From: Proteobacteria bacterium UBA7447
Lineage (GTDB): Bacteria; Pseudomonadota; Gammaproteobacteria; Arenicellales; UBA868
Reading direction: 5' to 3'
Assembly (NCBI GenBank): GCA_002477475.1
Contig: DLPX01000019.1
Coordinates: forward strand, 40,718 to 90,984
Length of the DNA stretch: 50,267 nt
Below are positions 9,026-17,579 of this stretch, in pieces; within the stretch, counting starts at the first letter, position 1; each line of letters opens with the position of its first letter. A program made the translations under genes and the position numbers. The notes beneath the pieces were generated by a model. It made no database searches, was not told where the DNA came from, and saw only the letters and a list, made by a program, of their open reading frames with translations.

Positions 9026-9229
9026 CGCTAGCAAAAACACGTATATAGAAACGCTCCGGTAGTCTGAGGATAGTAAAAAGAGCGCGGTATTTTTGAAAGA
9101 TGTGCTTTTCCAAGACTTTCCTCCTCAAACAAAGAAATATTCTCTACCGGTTCGCACTCGATGTTCTTTAATTTATCTCACCTGTACCCTTTTGCTCCGA
9201 ATTCGCCTGAGATTTTGCAGATGTTCGCT

Positions 9230-10270
9230 TCAGGCAGTCGCCGTGGCCTCATAACGGTCGAGGTTAGCCTCGAACTCATGCAGACGCTTCCAGATAGAGC
9301 GCAATTCCGTAATCGTCGTCCAGTTATTCAAAAAGAGTGAAAAACCGCCGTGGACCCTTGAGAAGGCATTGGACACCTGAACCATCACGCCCAGGGTCAG
9401 CATCCCGGTAAAGAGCCCTGGCCCCATCACGAGATACGGCACGATGGCCATAAACTGGTCATAAGAGGTAGACCAGGCATCAAAGTAGCCGTAATGAAAA
9501 TACAGCCGGTGGTAGTTGCGCCGGATGTCTTTAAAGAATCCCCGGAGTTTCCCAAGGTCGGCATAGTTGACCTTATCGTCTTCGCCCAACACCAGATCTT
9601 TTCGAAACGCCGCTTCTACTTTCTGGTTGTTGTACTCCAGCCCCGGCAGTTTCCAGCCCACAAACCAGGAGATGAAAAGGCCCCCAATCGATATTACCAA
9701 AGCGCCCCACACAAGAGATCCCTCAATATCGCGCAATATCGGGACATCCACTTTGTCTGACAAACCATAGAGCACCGGAATAAAGGCAATAAGGGTCATC
9801 ACCGCCCGCACGATCTGCAGACCTAACGATTCAACAATGCGGGCGAAGCGGTTGCAGTCTTCCTGTATCCGCTGCGACGCGCCTTCTATCTCGTGCTCAA
9901 CCGCACGCCAGCGGGGAATGTAGTTGAAGGTGATCGCCTCGCGCCAGCGCAAACCATAAACCCGGGTAAACCAGCCCGTAAAGATCGCGAGCAGAACGTA
10001 CGGGAACGCAATGACAACAAATGACGGCGTACCCTCAAAACCGGTGGTAACGTACTGGATGGAAATCAGTTCGGCAAAGAATTGATCAATGCCGTCCTGG
10101 GGCTTATCGGAGAAACTGGCGGCGTTTTGCAAAAGATCATAAAAACGGCCGTACCACTCGTTGATGGCAACCGTCATCTGAACCTGCAGCCACAGCGACG
10201 ACATCAGCAGCGCACCGCCGCCATAGGCCCAAAGTGCCCATTGCCGCGATTTGTAAAAGGCTTTAATCAT
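9230..10270 (-). CDS. SbmA/BacA-family inner-membrane transporter
   Basis: A 346-residue polytopic protein of the SbmA/BacA family, proton-driven importers of peptides and peptide-like antibiotics that lack an ABC ATPase domain. The ATG at 10270 is preferred to a TTG four codons upstream, with GGAACGGA just before it. Family features are the N-terminal FYKSRQWALWAYGG region, the INEWYGRFYDLLQ stretch, WREAITFNYIPRW, the EGASQRIQEDCNRF segment, and the RLYFHYGYFDAW and NAFSRVHGGFSLFLNNW blocks. There is no Walker A motif, so it is not the YddA/BclA type with an ATPase. It is divergent from the GMC oxidoreductase gene across 160 bp. Members matter for uptake of antimicrobial peptides; the natural substrate here is unknown. 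Confidence 0.85.
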   Translation of the reverse strand: MIKAFYKSRQWALWAYGGGALLMSSLWLQVQMTVAINEWYGRFYDLLQNAASFSDKPQDGIDQFFAELISIQYVTTGFEGTPSFVVIAFPYVLLAIFTGWFTRVYGLRWREAITFNYIPRWRAVEHEIEGASQRIQEDCNRFARIVESLGLQIVRAVMTLIAFIPVLYGLSDKVDVPILRDIEGSLVWGALVISIGGLFISWFVGWKLPGLEYNNQKVEAAFRKDLVLGEDDKVNYADLGKLRGFFKDIRRNYHRLYFHYGYFDAWSTSYDQFMAIVPYLVMGPGLFTGMLTLGVMVQVSNAFSRVHGGFSLFLNNWTTITELRSIWKRLHEFEANLDRYEATATA

Positions 10271-10432
10271 GCTCCGTTCCAACAGTCATGCTTTGGCCTG
10301 ATGAGACTCATTGAATTCAGGCCGAGCAGGAAAAAGTCCCACCATAGAATGTGAACTGTTTTACCACAGTGCGGATACCGCCGCGGATTAAAATTCGTTT
10401 AGAGTTCAGTCACACGTCTTGGGGAATAAGTT

Positions 10433-12067
10433 TTGTCCGAATACGATTACATCATTATTGGTGCGGGTTCTGCGGGCTGTGTACTTGCCAACCGCCTGAC
10501 CGAAGGCTCCCAGAATAAGGTATTAATTCTTGAAGCCGGGCCGATGGATCACAAACTGATGGTCCACATTCCGGCCGGGGTCTACCACGCCTATAAAGAT
10601 CCCAGCATCAACTGGAACTACACCAGTGAACCCGAACCTGAGTGCGATGACCGCAGAATAGAACTGCCTCGAGGTAAGGTGATTGGCGGTTCCTCCTCGA
10701 TCAACTCGATGGTGTATATGCGGGGCCACCCGATGGACTACGACCGATGGGCAAATGACTTTGGCCTTCCTGACTGGTCTTATGAACGATGTCTGCCCTA
10801 CTTCAAGCGGTGCGAGTCCTCAGACCGGGGTGCAAACGCCTGGCGCGGTGGCAGCGGCCCGCTTGGGGTCACACAAGGCACCTTACAGAATCCTCTTTTT
10901 GACGCGCTCCATGAAGCCGGAGAGCAGTCTGGCCAAGGCACTTCCGATGATCTCAACGGCTACAAGCCAGAAGGCATCGCCCGGCTCGACAGCACCACCC
11001 GTTATGGACGCCGCAGCAGCGCTGCAGTCGCGCACTTGAAACCGGCGCTCAAGCGTTCGAACCTGACGCTGCAGACCCGGGCCCTTTCTCGCCGCATCAT
11101 TCTTGAAAACAACCAGGCGCGCGGCGTTGAGTATGAAGTCAACGGCCAGGTCAAACAGGCCTTTGCCGCCAAAGAGGTCATCGTCAGCTGCGGCGCCATC
11201 AAGAGCCCCCAACTCCTGATGCTGTCGGGGATCGGGTCAGCCGACACCCTGAATGCAATGAACATCACGCCGCAGATTAACCTGCCGGGCGTCGGTCAGA
11301 ACCTGCAGGACCATCTCAGCATCGATAGCGCGTATTACTGCAAGGAACCCATCACGCTTCACACTCTGACGCACCCCATGAAAAAACTGAGTATCGGCCT
11401 CAAGTGGCTGGCCACCCGCTCAGGCATCGGCGCTTCTCACATCTGGGAGATGGGCGGGTTTGTCTTTGGCAATGATCAGGTGACGCATCCCAACCTTCAG
11501 TATCACTTTACGCCGGTCTACAGCGATTGGCATAACCGGAAAATCCGGCTTCAGCAGGGCTACGTATTGTCCTGTGACCAACTCCGGCCCAAGAGCCGTG
11601 GAGAGGTCAAACTTCGATCGGACGATCCACATGACCGGCCCGCCTCTCACTTTAACTATATGAGTCATCCCGACGACACAAGAGAACTTGTAGAGGCGCT
11701 CAAGGTGATGCAGGAGCTTCTTACGCAGCCGGCCTTTGATGAATTTCGTGGCGAACGGATCAATCCGGCGCCGGAAGCAAAAACCGACCGTGAGCTTGAA
11801 GCCTGGGTTCGCGGCTACAGTTCAACCGACTACCATCCCTGCGGTACCTGCCGCATGGGTCACGATGACCTTGCCGTGGTGGATGGACAACTTCGGGTAC
11901 ACGGTGTGGATCACCTTCGGGTAGTCGATGCGTCAGTGATGCCGGATATTGTGAGCGGCAATCTTAATGCACCTACCCAGATGATCGGAGAACGGGCTGC
12001 AGACTACATCCTCGGCAAGGAACAACTGCCTGCCGAACAGGCAAGCTTTCATTTTCTGGAGCCTTGA
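10433..12067 (+). CDS. GMC-family FAD alcohol oxidoreductase (choline-dehydrogenase-like)
   Basis: A 544-residue flavoenzyme oxidising an alcohol to an aldehyde. It starts at a TTG with GGGGAA placed 8 bases upstream; no nearby ATG is better. The N-terminal Rossmann motif IIGAGSAGCVLANRL (about 7-21) binds FAD, followed by the GMC signature PRGKVIGGSSSINSMVYMRG. The C-terminal catalytic block YHPCGTCRMG carries the base His (about 466), and NAPTQMIGERAAD carries the second conserved Asn. The length matches BetA and related alcohol dehydrogenases. Substrates in this family range from choline to long-chain and polyethylene-glycol alcohols, and no betaine genes are near, so choline is not assumed. 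The last 19 bp overlap the convergent EamA gene. A second GMC enzyme is at 38907-40574. Confidence 0.88.
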   Translation: MSEYDYIIIGAGSAGCVLANRLTEGSQNKVLILEAGPMDHKLMVHIPAGVYHAYKDPSINWNYTSEPEPECDDRRIELPRGKVIGGSSSINSMVYMRGHPMDYDRWANDFGLPDWSYERCLPYFKRCESSDRGANAWRGGSGPLGVTQGTLQNPLFDALHEAGEQSGQGTSDDLNGYKPEGIARLDSTTRYGRRSSAAVAHLKPALKRSNLTLQTRALSRRIILENNQARGVEYEVNGQVKQAFAAKEVIVSCGAIKSPQLLMLSGIGSADTLNAMNITPQINLPGVGQNLQDHLSIDSAYYCKEPITLHTLTHPMKKLSIGLKWLATRSGIGASHIWEMGGFVFGNDQVTHPNLQYHFTPVYSDWHNRKIRLQQGYVLSCDQLRPKSRGEVKLRSDDPHDRPASHFNYMSHPDDTRELVEALKVMQELLTQPAFDEFRGERINPAPEAKTDRELEAWVRGYSSTDYHPCGTCRMGHDDLAVVDGQLRVHGVDHLRVVDASVMPDIVSGNLNAPTQMIGERAADYILGKEQLPAEQASFHFLEP

Positions 12068-13038
12068 TCGGCGGACGCAGCCCGCACTGCTTGGTGGCAC
12101 GCCTGGCGCTTTCCATCCAGCCAGACCACCAGTCCACCGATAGCAATCAACACGATACCGAAAAGCGCGAGCGCGTCGGGAAACTCGCTGAACACCAGAT
12201 AACCCCAGAGCAACACCAACGGCAGAATCGCATATTCAAATGGTGCGAGGAATGATGCCTGCGCGCTGCGGTAGGCAAAGGAAAGCGATAGCGCGGTAAT
12301 GGCCGACAATCCCCCGATCCCTGCAAGATAAACGACATCTCCCGGGGACGGCCAGCGCCACGCGCGCAATAAGAACTCAATGCCGGGGTCCGCAAAGCCC
12401 GCGAACTGGCCATGCCCAACACTAAGGCCGATCAAGCCACTCGCGAGCAGGAAAGCGCCCTGGGCCGTCACCGCCAGCAAGGGAGCTGATTCCGTTCGCC
12501 CGATATGCCGCGTTATGGTGGTAAAACCAGCGTAGCAAAAGGCGGCGGCGAGCGGCCAAAGATAGGCGAGCTCGATCTCAACACTAAACGGCTGCACCAC
12601 CAGCATCATGCCGGTTAAGCCCAACAGCACTGCCAGCCATCGAAAAGGGCTGAACTCCTCTCCAAGAAAATACCAGGAAAACACCGTGATGATGACAGGC
12701 GCAAAAAACACAACGGCTGAAGCCTGCGCCAGGGGCAAACTGGCGAGCCCGGTATAGAACGTCATGTTGGCCATCACCAGCAGCGAGCCGCGCAGAAGAT
12801 GCGCGCCCGGCCGTTGGGTGTTAAGCGCCATGACACCGTGACGGAGTAGGATCGGCAACAGAATAACCACGCTGACCGCAGCACGGATAAACACGAGCTG
12901 ATGCAGAGCGTATCCGTCGCTCAGCATCTTGATCACGGTATCCATGATCGAGATGCAGAACATTGCGAGCAGCAGATTAAGAACGGCTTTGAGGTTCAAG
13001 TGTGGTTTCTGGGCGCGCTGATCTGATACGGAAGTCAA
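12049..13038 (-). CDS. EamA/DMT-superfamily permease
   Basis: A 329-residue inner-membrane protein with about ten hydrophobic helices arranged as two EamA repeats. The first repeat begins after a short polar N-terminus (LLLAMFCISIMDTVIKML) and the second begins near AAAFCYAGFTTITRHIG. The repeat-end signatures VFFAPVIITVFSWYFLGEEF and APFEYAILPLVLLWGYLVFSEF are typical of metabolite exporters in this family. The C-terminus is soluble and basic. It is convergent with the GMC gene and its stop lies inside that gene's end. The 175 bp upstream separates it from the divergent sulfatase gene. The substrate cannot be read from sequence. Confidence 0.88.
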   Translation of the reverse strand: MTSVSDQRAQKPHLNLKAVLNLLLAMFCISIMDTVIKMLSDGYALHQLVFIRAAVSVVILLPILLRHGVMALNTQRPGAHLLRGSLLVMANMTFYTGLASLPLAQASAVVFFAPVIITVFSWYFLGEEFSPFRWLAVLLGLTGMMLVVQPFSVEIELAYLWPLAAAFCYAGFTTITRHIGRTESAPLLAVTAQGAFLLASGLIGLSVGHGQFAGFADPGIEFLLRAWRWPSPGDVVYLAGIGGLSAITALSLSFAYRSAQASFLAPFEYAILPLVLLWGYLVFSEFPDALALFGIVLIAIGGLVVWLDGKRQACHQAVRAASADQGSRK

Positions 13039-13213
13039 ACACCAAACTTCCGATGAGCGGAGGATCCGGCCGTGATACTACACTGGATGCCACTTCCTTC
13101 ATATGCAGCATCGACTCAATTAACCTTGGCACTGTCGGTTCATCGAACGGATCGCCGACCTAAGCCGCAATAGAGGCGCATATACTTAGCCCGTCAAAAA
13201 AAGGTTGGCTCCA

Positions 13214-14788
13214 ATGAACATCCTCTTTATCATGTGTGACCAGCTGCGGGCAGATTATCTGTCTTGTTATGGGCATCCCTATATCCGGACGCCAAACATC
13301 GATGCCTTGGCAGCACAGGGTGTGCGGTTCAATCACGCCTACTGCCAGGATCCCTTGTGCGGACCCTCCAGAGCAAGTTTCTATACCGGCCGATATGTGT
13401 CATCGCACGGGGTGATGGCCAACGAAGACCCTCTTCGCATCGGTGAACTGACGCTTGGGGACCACCTGCGGAACATCGGGATGCCGGCAACCGTAATCGG
13501 AAAATCGGAAGGCACGTTTAATGAGGTCTCGGCGCAACGCTTTGGCATAACGTCAGGCTCGGATCAACAAAAATACCTTCGCCACAACGGATTTGCGCCC
13601 TATGAAATCTTAGAAGGACTCTATCCGGATCCGGTCCTCCCGTCCGACCTCGGTTATAACAAATACCTCCAGAGTCACGGGTTGGATGCGGAGAACCCGT
13701 GGGAATCCTGGGCCAACAGCGCGATTAATGAGCAAGGCAAAATTGTCAGCGGCTGGCAGATGCGTAACGCCCATCTCGCAGCCAGAGTACCTGAGGAGCA
13801 TTCCGAGACAGCGTTCACCACAAATCGGGCAATTGAGTACCTCGATAATCTACAAGCCGACGATCGCTGGTGCCTGCACCTTAGTTACATCAAGCCGCAC
13901 TGGCCTTATCTGGCACCAGCACCTTATCACCAACTCTATGGTGCGGAAGAAGTACTGCCTGCGGTGCGAAGCAACGAAGAAAAAGAAAACGCCCATCCTG
14001 TTTTTCAGGCCTTCATGGCTGAAGACTACAGTCAAAACTTTTCTCGTGACGAGGTTCGGGAAACCGTCATCCCAACCTACATGGGGCTTATTGAGCAGTT
14101 GGATCATCATATTGGACGGGTGCTCGAAAAACTTGAGCAAAAGGGCTTAAGGGACTCCACGATGATCGTGCTGACGAGCGATCACGGCGACTATCTGGGC
14201 GATCACTGGCTGGGCGAAAAGGATCTCTATCACGACCCTTCTATACGCATACCGCTCATCATCAGCGATCCCTCAACCCCGGCCGATACTACCCGGGGTC
14301 TTATGCAGGATCATCTGGTTGAATCGATCGACCTGGTCCCCACTTTTGTCGAGAGTGCGGGAGGCCCGCTCTCCGTACGACATCTCGAAGGTCGCTCGCT
14401 GCTTCCGCTGCTGCACGAATCGAATCCGACCCTGCCGTGGCGCGAATTTGCGATCAGTGAAATTGATTTTGGTAGCCGTGGACCCCGTCAACGCCTTGAG
14501 ATGCACCCCTATGACTGTCGTGCATGGATCATCCGAACCCCCACCTGGAAATACGTGCTGCATCAGAAATTCCGGCCACAGCTCTTCAATCTTGCGGACG
14601 ATCCTGACGAGATTATCGACCTAGGGATAGATCCTTCGCTCAGCCATATTCGAGAGCAACTTCATGAGCAGTTGTTTGGCTGGCAGCGAACCCTGAAAGT
14701 CAGGACCGAAACCGCCATGGATGAGTTGATGGCGAGAGGGCCGCAGCGCAATGAGGAAGACTTCGGCATCTTGATTGGTCATTGGTAG
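13214..14788 (+). CDS. Sulfatase-superfamily hydrolase (arylsulfatase / phosphonate monoester hydrolase type)
   Basis: A 524-residue hydrolase of sulfate or phosphonate esters, starting at the ATG at 13214 with AAAGG about 9 bases upstream (a TTG three codons earlier is less likely). The active-site motif CGPSRASFYTGR places the formylglycine Cys at residue 49. Metal ligands are suggested by MCDQ near the start and by TSDHGDYLGDH in the second half. The overall block order, including YMGLIEQLDHHIGRVL and DPSIRIPLIISDP, resembles rhizobial phosphonate monoester hydrolase more than choline sulfatase. There is no signal peptide, so it should be cytoplasmic, and it needs a formylglycine-generating enzyme encoded elsewhere. 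It is followed by the flavoprotein reductase gene on the same strand. Confidence 0.85.
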   Translation: MNILFIMCDQLRADYLSCYGHPYIRTPNIDALAAQGVRFNHAYCQDPLCGPSRASFYTGRYVSSHGVMANEDPLRIGELTLGDHLRNIGMPATVIGKSEGTFNEVSAQRFGITSGSDQQKYLRHNGFAPYEILEGLYPDPVLPSDLGYNKYLQSHGLDAENPWESWANSAINEQGKIVSGWQMRNAHLAARVPEEHSETAFTTNRAIEYLDNLQADDRWCLHLSYIKPHWPYLAPAPYHQLYGAEEVLPAVRSNEEKENAHPVFQAFMAEDYSQNFSRDEVRETVIPTYMGLIEQLDHHIGRVLEKLEQKGLRDSTMIVLTSDHGDYLGDHWLGEKDLYHDPSIRIPLIISDPSTPADTTRGLMQDHLVESIDLVPTFVESAGGPLSVRHLEGRSLLPLLHESNPTLPWREFAISEIDFGSRGPRQRLEMHPYDCRAWIIRTPTWKYVLHQKFRPQLFNLADDPDEIIDLGIDPSLSHIREQLHEQLFGWQRTLKVRTETAMDELMARGPQRNEEDFGILIGHW

Positions 14789-14828
14789 ACTGACATCCGT
14801 GAAAAAGGTCTACGGTGGCCGGCGCGAA

Positions 14829-14924
14829 ATGCCAGAATCACTCTTTAGGCGGAGTACTGAATTCGCCGGAGCGATTCGGCGGTTGGTGACGCGGCCGCTG
14901 GCTAAATTTCTTGAGGAATTCTGA
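14829..14924 (+). CDS. Possible 31-residue small ORF ahead of the reductase gene
   Basis: An ATG at 14829 opens MPESLFRRSTEFAGAIRRLV and continues to a TGA at 14922-14924, 5 bp before the next gene's ATG. The peptide is basic and amphipathic. The GAGGA that could serve the next gene lies inside its last codons, so translational coupling is possible. No clear ribosome site precedes it and no family is recognised. It may be fortuitous. Confidence 0.25.
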   Translation: MPESLFRRSTEFAGAIRRLVTRPLAKFLEEF

Positions 14925-14929
14925 CTTTA

Positions 14930-16126
14930 ATGAACGCTATCGTATTTATTGGCACAGGTCATGCCGCTATTCAATGTGCTGCCAGTCTTCGTGATCTGGG
15001 TCATTCGGGACCGATCACCATTATCGGCACAGAAAACGACCTCCCCTACCACCGGCCCCCAAATTCAAAAAAGTATGCGATTGAGGGGGTGCCGGCCGAT
15101 TTCTCCTTATTGCGTGCTGCAGACTATTACGAGAACGAGCAAATTGATCTTTTGCTTGGTGAGACCGTTTCATCCATAGATCCCGCCGTCCGACAGGTCA
15201 CGCTCGAATCCAAGAAATCAATCCGTTTTGAAAAACTGATTATTGCGACAGGGTCCGAGCCTAGGCACCTCCCCATCCCAGGCGTTGAGCACGCACTTTG
15301 TCTTTACTCATTGCAGAATTCCAGAGATGTTTATGAAAAACTGAAAAGTGCCGACTCGGTCGCCGTTATCGGCGGCGGCTTTATTGGCCTGGAGATCGCC
15401 TCGGCGGCAGCCGCTGCAGGCAAAGAAGTAGCAGTGATAGAGGCGGCTTCGCAAATTCTCGGCCGCTCCCTCACCCCACAGTTAGCGCAAAGAATCCGCG
15501 AAATTCACGAGGCTGCCGGAATCAGGATTATCGACTCTGCTTCGATTGACTCCATCTCGGCCGAGGGGGTCTCGACGGATAAAGGTTTTGTTGATGCAGA
15601 TCTCGTGCTGTTGGGCGCCGGTAGCATACCCCGCACTCAACTGGCAGCCTGCGCTGGTCTTTCGACCAGCAATGGAATCGACGTTGACCAACATCTGGAA
15701 ACCTCTGCCCCCGGCATCTATGCGATCGGCGATGTAGCCTGCTTCCCGTATTTTGGAGGTAGCCGTCGACGATTCGAGTCTGTGCAGAATGCGAATGATC
15801 AAGCCCGGACGCTTGCCAAGACCCTGTCAGGTGAATCTACTGCCTATCGAGTACTGCCATGGTTCTGGTCTGATCAGGGCAATATAAAACTACAAATGGC
15901 GGGGGTCAGTCAGGACGCAAATGAAGTCGTCATAATTGAGGGAGCCCAGTCTCCACAAGCGGCTGCATTCTGTTTCGACTCTGAGGACAATCTGTGCGCT
16001 CTGGAGACGATAAACTGGCCGGCCTATCACGCCCTTTGTCGAAAAGCGCTGTCAGACGGTCGTGTCATCAGTCGGGCATCCCTCCTGGCAGCAGATTTTG
16101 ATCTCAAGACGGCTCTCAAGAAATAG
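14930..16126 (+). CDS. Ferredoxin/rubredoxin reductase-type FAD-dependent NAD(P)H oxidoreductase
   Basis: A 398-residue flavoprotein that passes electrons from NAD(P)H to a ferredoxin or rubredoxin for oxygenases or P450s. The FAD Rossmann motif is at the start (FIGTGHAAIQCAASL), with a Ser-Lys-Lys stretch after PYHRPP where relatives have LSK. The NAD(P)H motif is AVIGGGFIGLEIASAAAAAGK (about 144-164), and the second FAD motif is GIYAIGDVACF. The PWFWSDQ motif and C-terminal domain are typical of the BenC/BphA4-like reductase group. GAGGA lies 12 bases before the ATG, a little far. No ferredoxin, Rieske oxygenase or P450 gene is adjacent, so its partner must be elsewhere. Confidence 0.87.
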   Translation: MNAIVFIGTGHAAIQCAASLRDLGHSGPITIIGTENDLPYHRPPNSKKYAIEGVPADFSLLRAADYYENEQIDLLLGETVSSIDPAVRQVTLESKKSIRFEKLIIATGSEPRHLPIPGVEHALCLYSLQNSRDVYEKLKSADSVAVIGGGFIGLEIASAAAAAGKEVAVIEAASQILGRSLTPQLAQRIREIHEAAGIRIIDSASIDSISAEGVSTDKGFVDADLVLLGAGSIPRTQLAACAGLSTSNGIDVDQHLETSAPGIYAIGDVACFPYFGGSRRRFESVQNANDQARTLAKTLSGESTAYRVLPWFWSDQGNIKLQMAGVSQDANEVVIIEGAQSPQAAAFCFDSEDNLCALETINWPAYHALCRKALSDGRVISRASLLAADFDLKTALKK

Positions 16127-16180
16127 TTGAGCTGACTAGTCATTTTCATTCCATAGTGCCAAAAACTAAAAGATAACGTC

Positions 16181-16330
16181 ATGGCCTCTTCTAAACTCCT
16201 CACTCAACGGCTCGATACACTCCGGCAGTAACTGTCAGCAGCTGGGGTAGATACCGCGGTCATTTTCAACCGCTCAGGGCGATTGATTCTGATGCCGCAC
16301 GCTGAAGCACACCGAGCTCATTGGGCCTAG
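16181..16330 (+). pseudogene. Decayed 5' fragment of a creatinase/M24-type gene
   Basis: Reading from the ATG at 16181 gives MASSKLLTQRLDTLRQ, a TAA at 16229-16231, then LSAAGVDTAVIFNRSGRLIL and on to a TAG at 16328-16330 in the same frame. This aligns without gaps with the start of the intact M24 gene at 17576 (MNSPELFSGRLNQLRKRLADSGVDTAVI). The TAA falls exactly at residue 17. Twenty bases are identical in both copies (16244-16263 and 17639-17658). Similarity stops after about 28 codons. It is best read as a remnant of a duplicated or older M24 gene, now separated from the intact one by the MFS gene. Confidence 0.75.
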
Positions 16331-16349
16331 CCAAACATCACTCTCGTGG

Positions 16350-17579
16350 ATGAATAGAAAACCTGCCGTCTGGAAAAATCCAAAACTCTGGGCGCTGGGC
16401 ATAGGTCAGACACTCTGCTGGGCGAGTCTTTTTTATATTTTTCCGGCTCTTTTAGTGCGATGGGAGGGCGCATTCGACTGGAATCGAGAAAACCTGACTT
16501 TTGCTTTTTCGGGGGCGCTATTTGTGGCCTCTCTTGCCGGCGTGTTGGCAGGCAGAATCATTGATCAAGGGAAAAGTCATCTGCTTTTATCAGGCAGTGC
16601 GGTCCTCGGTGCAATACTACTAGCTGGCCTGCCATACATATCCACGCTCTTACAGTTCTATCTGATCTGGCTCGGCATGGGTTTGGCCATGGCCGGATGC
16701 CTGTACGAACCGTGCTTTGCCTACCTGACGCGTCGGTATCAGAAGGAAGCCAAACGGCCGATCGTTATGATTACTTTGATGGCAGGATTCGCCGGAACCA
16801 TCTGCTTTCCCATCGCAAATGCGATCACCGATCTCATCCATTGGCAGGCCAGCGTTTGGCTCTTTGCAGCGAGTACTGGTTTCATAGCGGCGCCTTTGCT
16901 CTGGTATGGCTCATCTGACAACGCTACCGCTGAACCTCAGAGGTCCCCATCCGCTGTGAGACCCGGTTTCAGGGCCGTCATGTCACCCGTCTTGAAACGA
17001 CCTGGCTTCTGGGCGCTTGCAACTCTGTTCGCATCGGTTTCGATCAACCACGGAATGATTATTAGTCACAGTCTGCCGCTCATCGAAAGCCGCGGTGTGC
17101 AGCCTCATCATGCCATCGCTGCTGCATCCTTTATTGGCGTTGCTCAAATCATTGGTCGCCTTGTGGTGCTCCCCCTCGAGAAGCACACCTCACTGGTCAG
17201 CATCTGCGCCATGGCATTGGTCAGCCTCTCTGTTGCCAGCGGCAGTCTGGCACTGGCCGGTTACTCCATCGTATTTCTTGGCATCTTTATCCTTCTACAG
17301 GGTGCCAGTGTCGGTATTGAGAGTATTACCAAACCGTTGATCACAGCGCAGATGCTTGGGCGGGATAACTTCGGCACAGTTTCAGCGTTTGTCTCAATTT
17401 TCTTCGTCTGGGGTTTTGCTCTCGCACCCGCGCTTGGTGGAATAATCTGGGCTTCATATGGCTACGATGCGCTCTTCATAGTCACAATATCGCTTGGACT
17501 CATTGGCCTGATTAGCCTGCTCATCGCATCCAGAACCCAGTCACAGCATCAAACTGATACACAACCCGAACTAAAATGA
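16350..17579 (+). CDS. MFS transporter
   Basis: A 409-residue major facilitator permease with twelve likely membrane helices. The first half includes LAGRIIDQGKSHLLL, the conserved loop 2-3 region, and a central polar loop follows (DNATAEPQRSPSAVR, about 190-204). The second half begins with VLKRPGFWALATLF. The ATG at 16350 has no clear Shine-Dalgarno sequence. The stop overlaps the ATG of the M24 gene by 4 bp (ATGA), so the two are translationally coupled and the permease probably imports the substrate or exports the product of that enzyme. The direction and ligand are unknown. The decayed M24 fragment directly upstream suggests rearrangement of this small operon. Confidence 0.88.
   Translation: MNRKPAVWKNPKLWALGIGQTLCWASLFYIFPALLVRWEGAFDWNRENLTFAFSGALFVASLAGVLAGRIIDQGKSHLLLSGSAVLGAILLAGLPYISTLLQFYLIWLGMGLAMAGCLYEPCFAYLTRRYQKEAKRPIVMITLMAGFAGTICFPIANAITDLIHWQASVWLFAASTGFIAAPLLWYGSSDNATAEPQRSPSAVRPGFRAVMSPVLKRPGFWALATLFASVSINHGMIISHSLPLIESRGVQPHHAIAAASFIGVAQIIGRLVVLPLEKHTSLVSICAMALVSLSVASGSLALAGYSIVFLGIFILLQGASVGIESITKPLITAQMLGRDNFGTVSAFVSIFFVWGFALAPALGGIIWASYGYDALFIVTISLGLIGLISLLIASRTQSQHQTDTQPELK

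Noticed and set aside
10433..14788. A choline/betaine locus (BetA-like enzyme plus a choline sulfatase)
   Set aside because: The sulfatase resembles phosphonate monoester hydrolases more, an EamA gene lies between, and no betB or betaine transporter gene is present.
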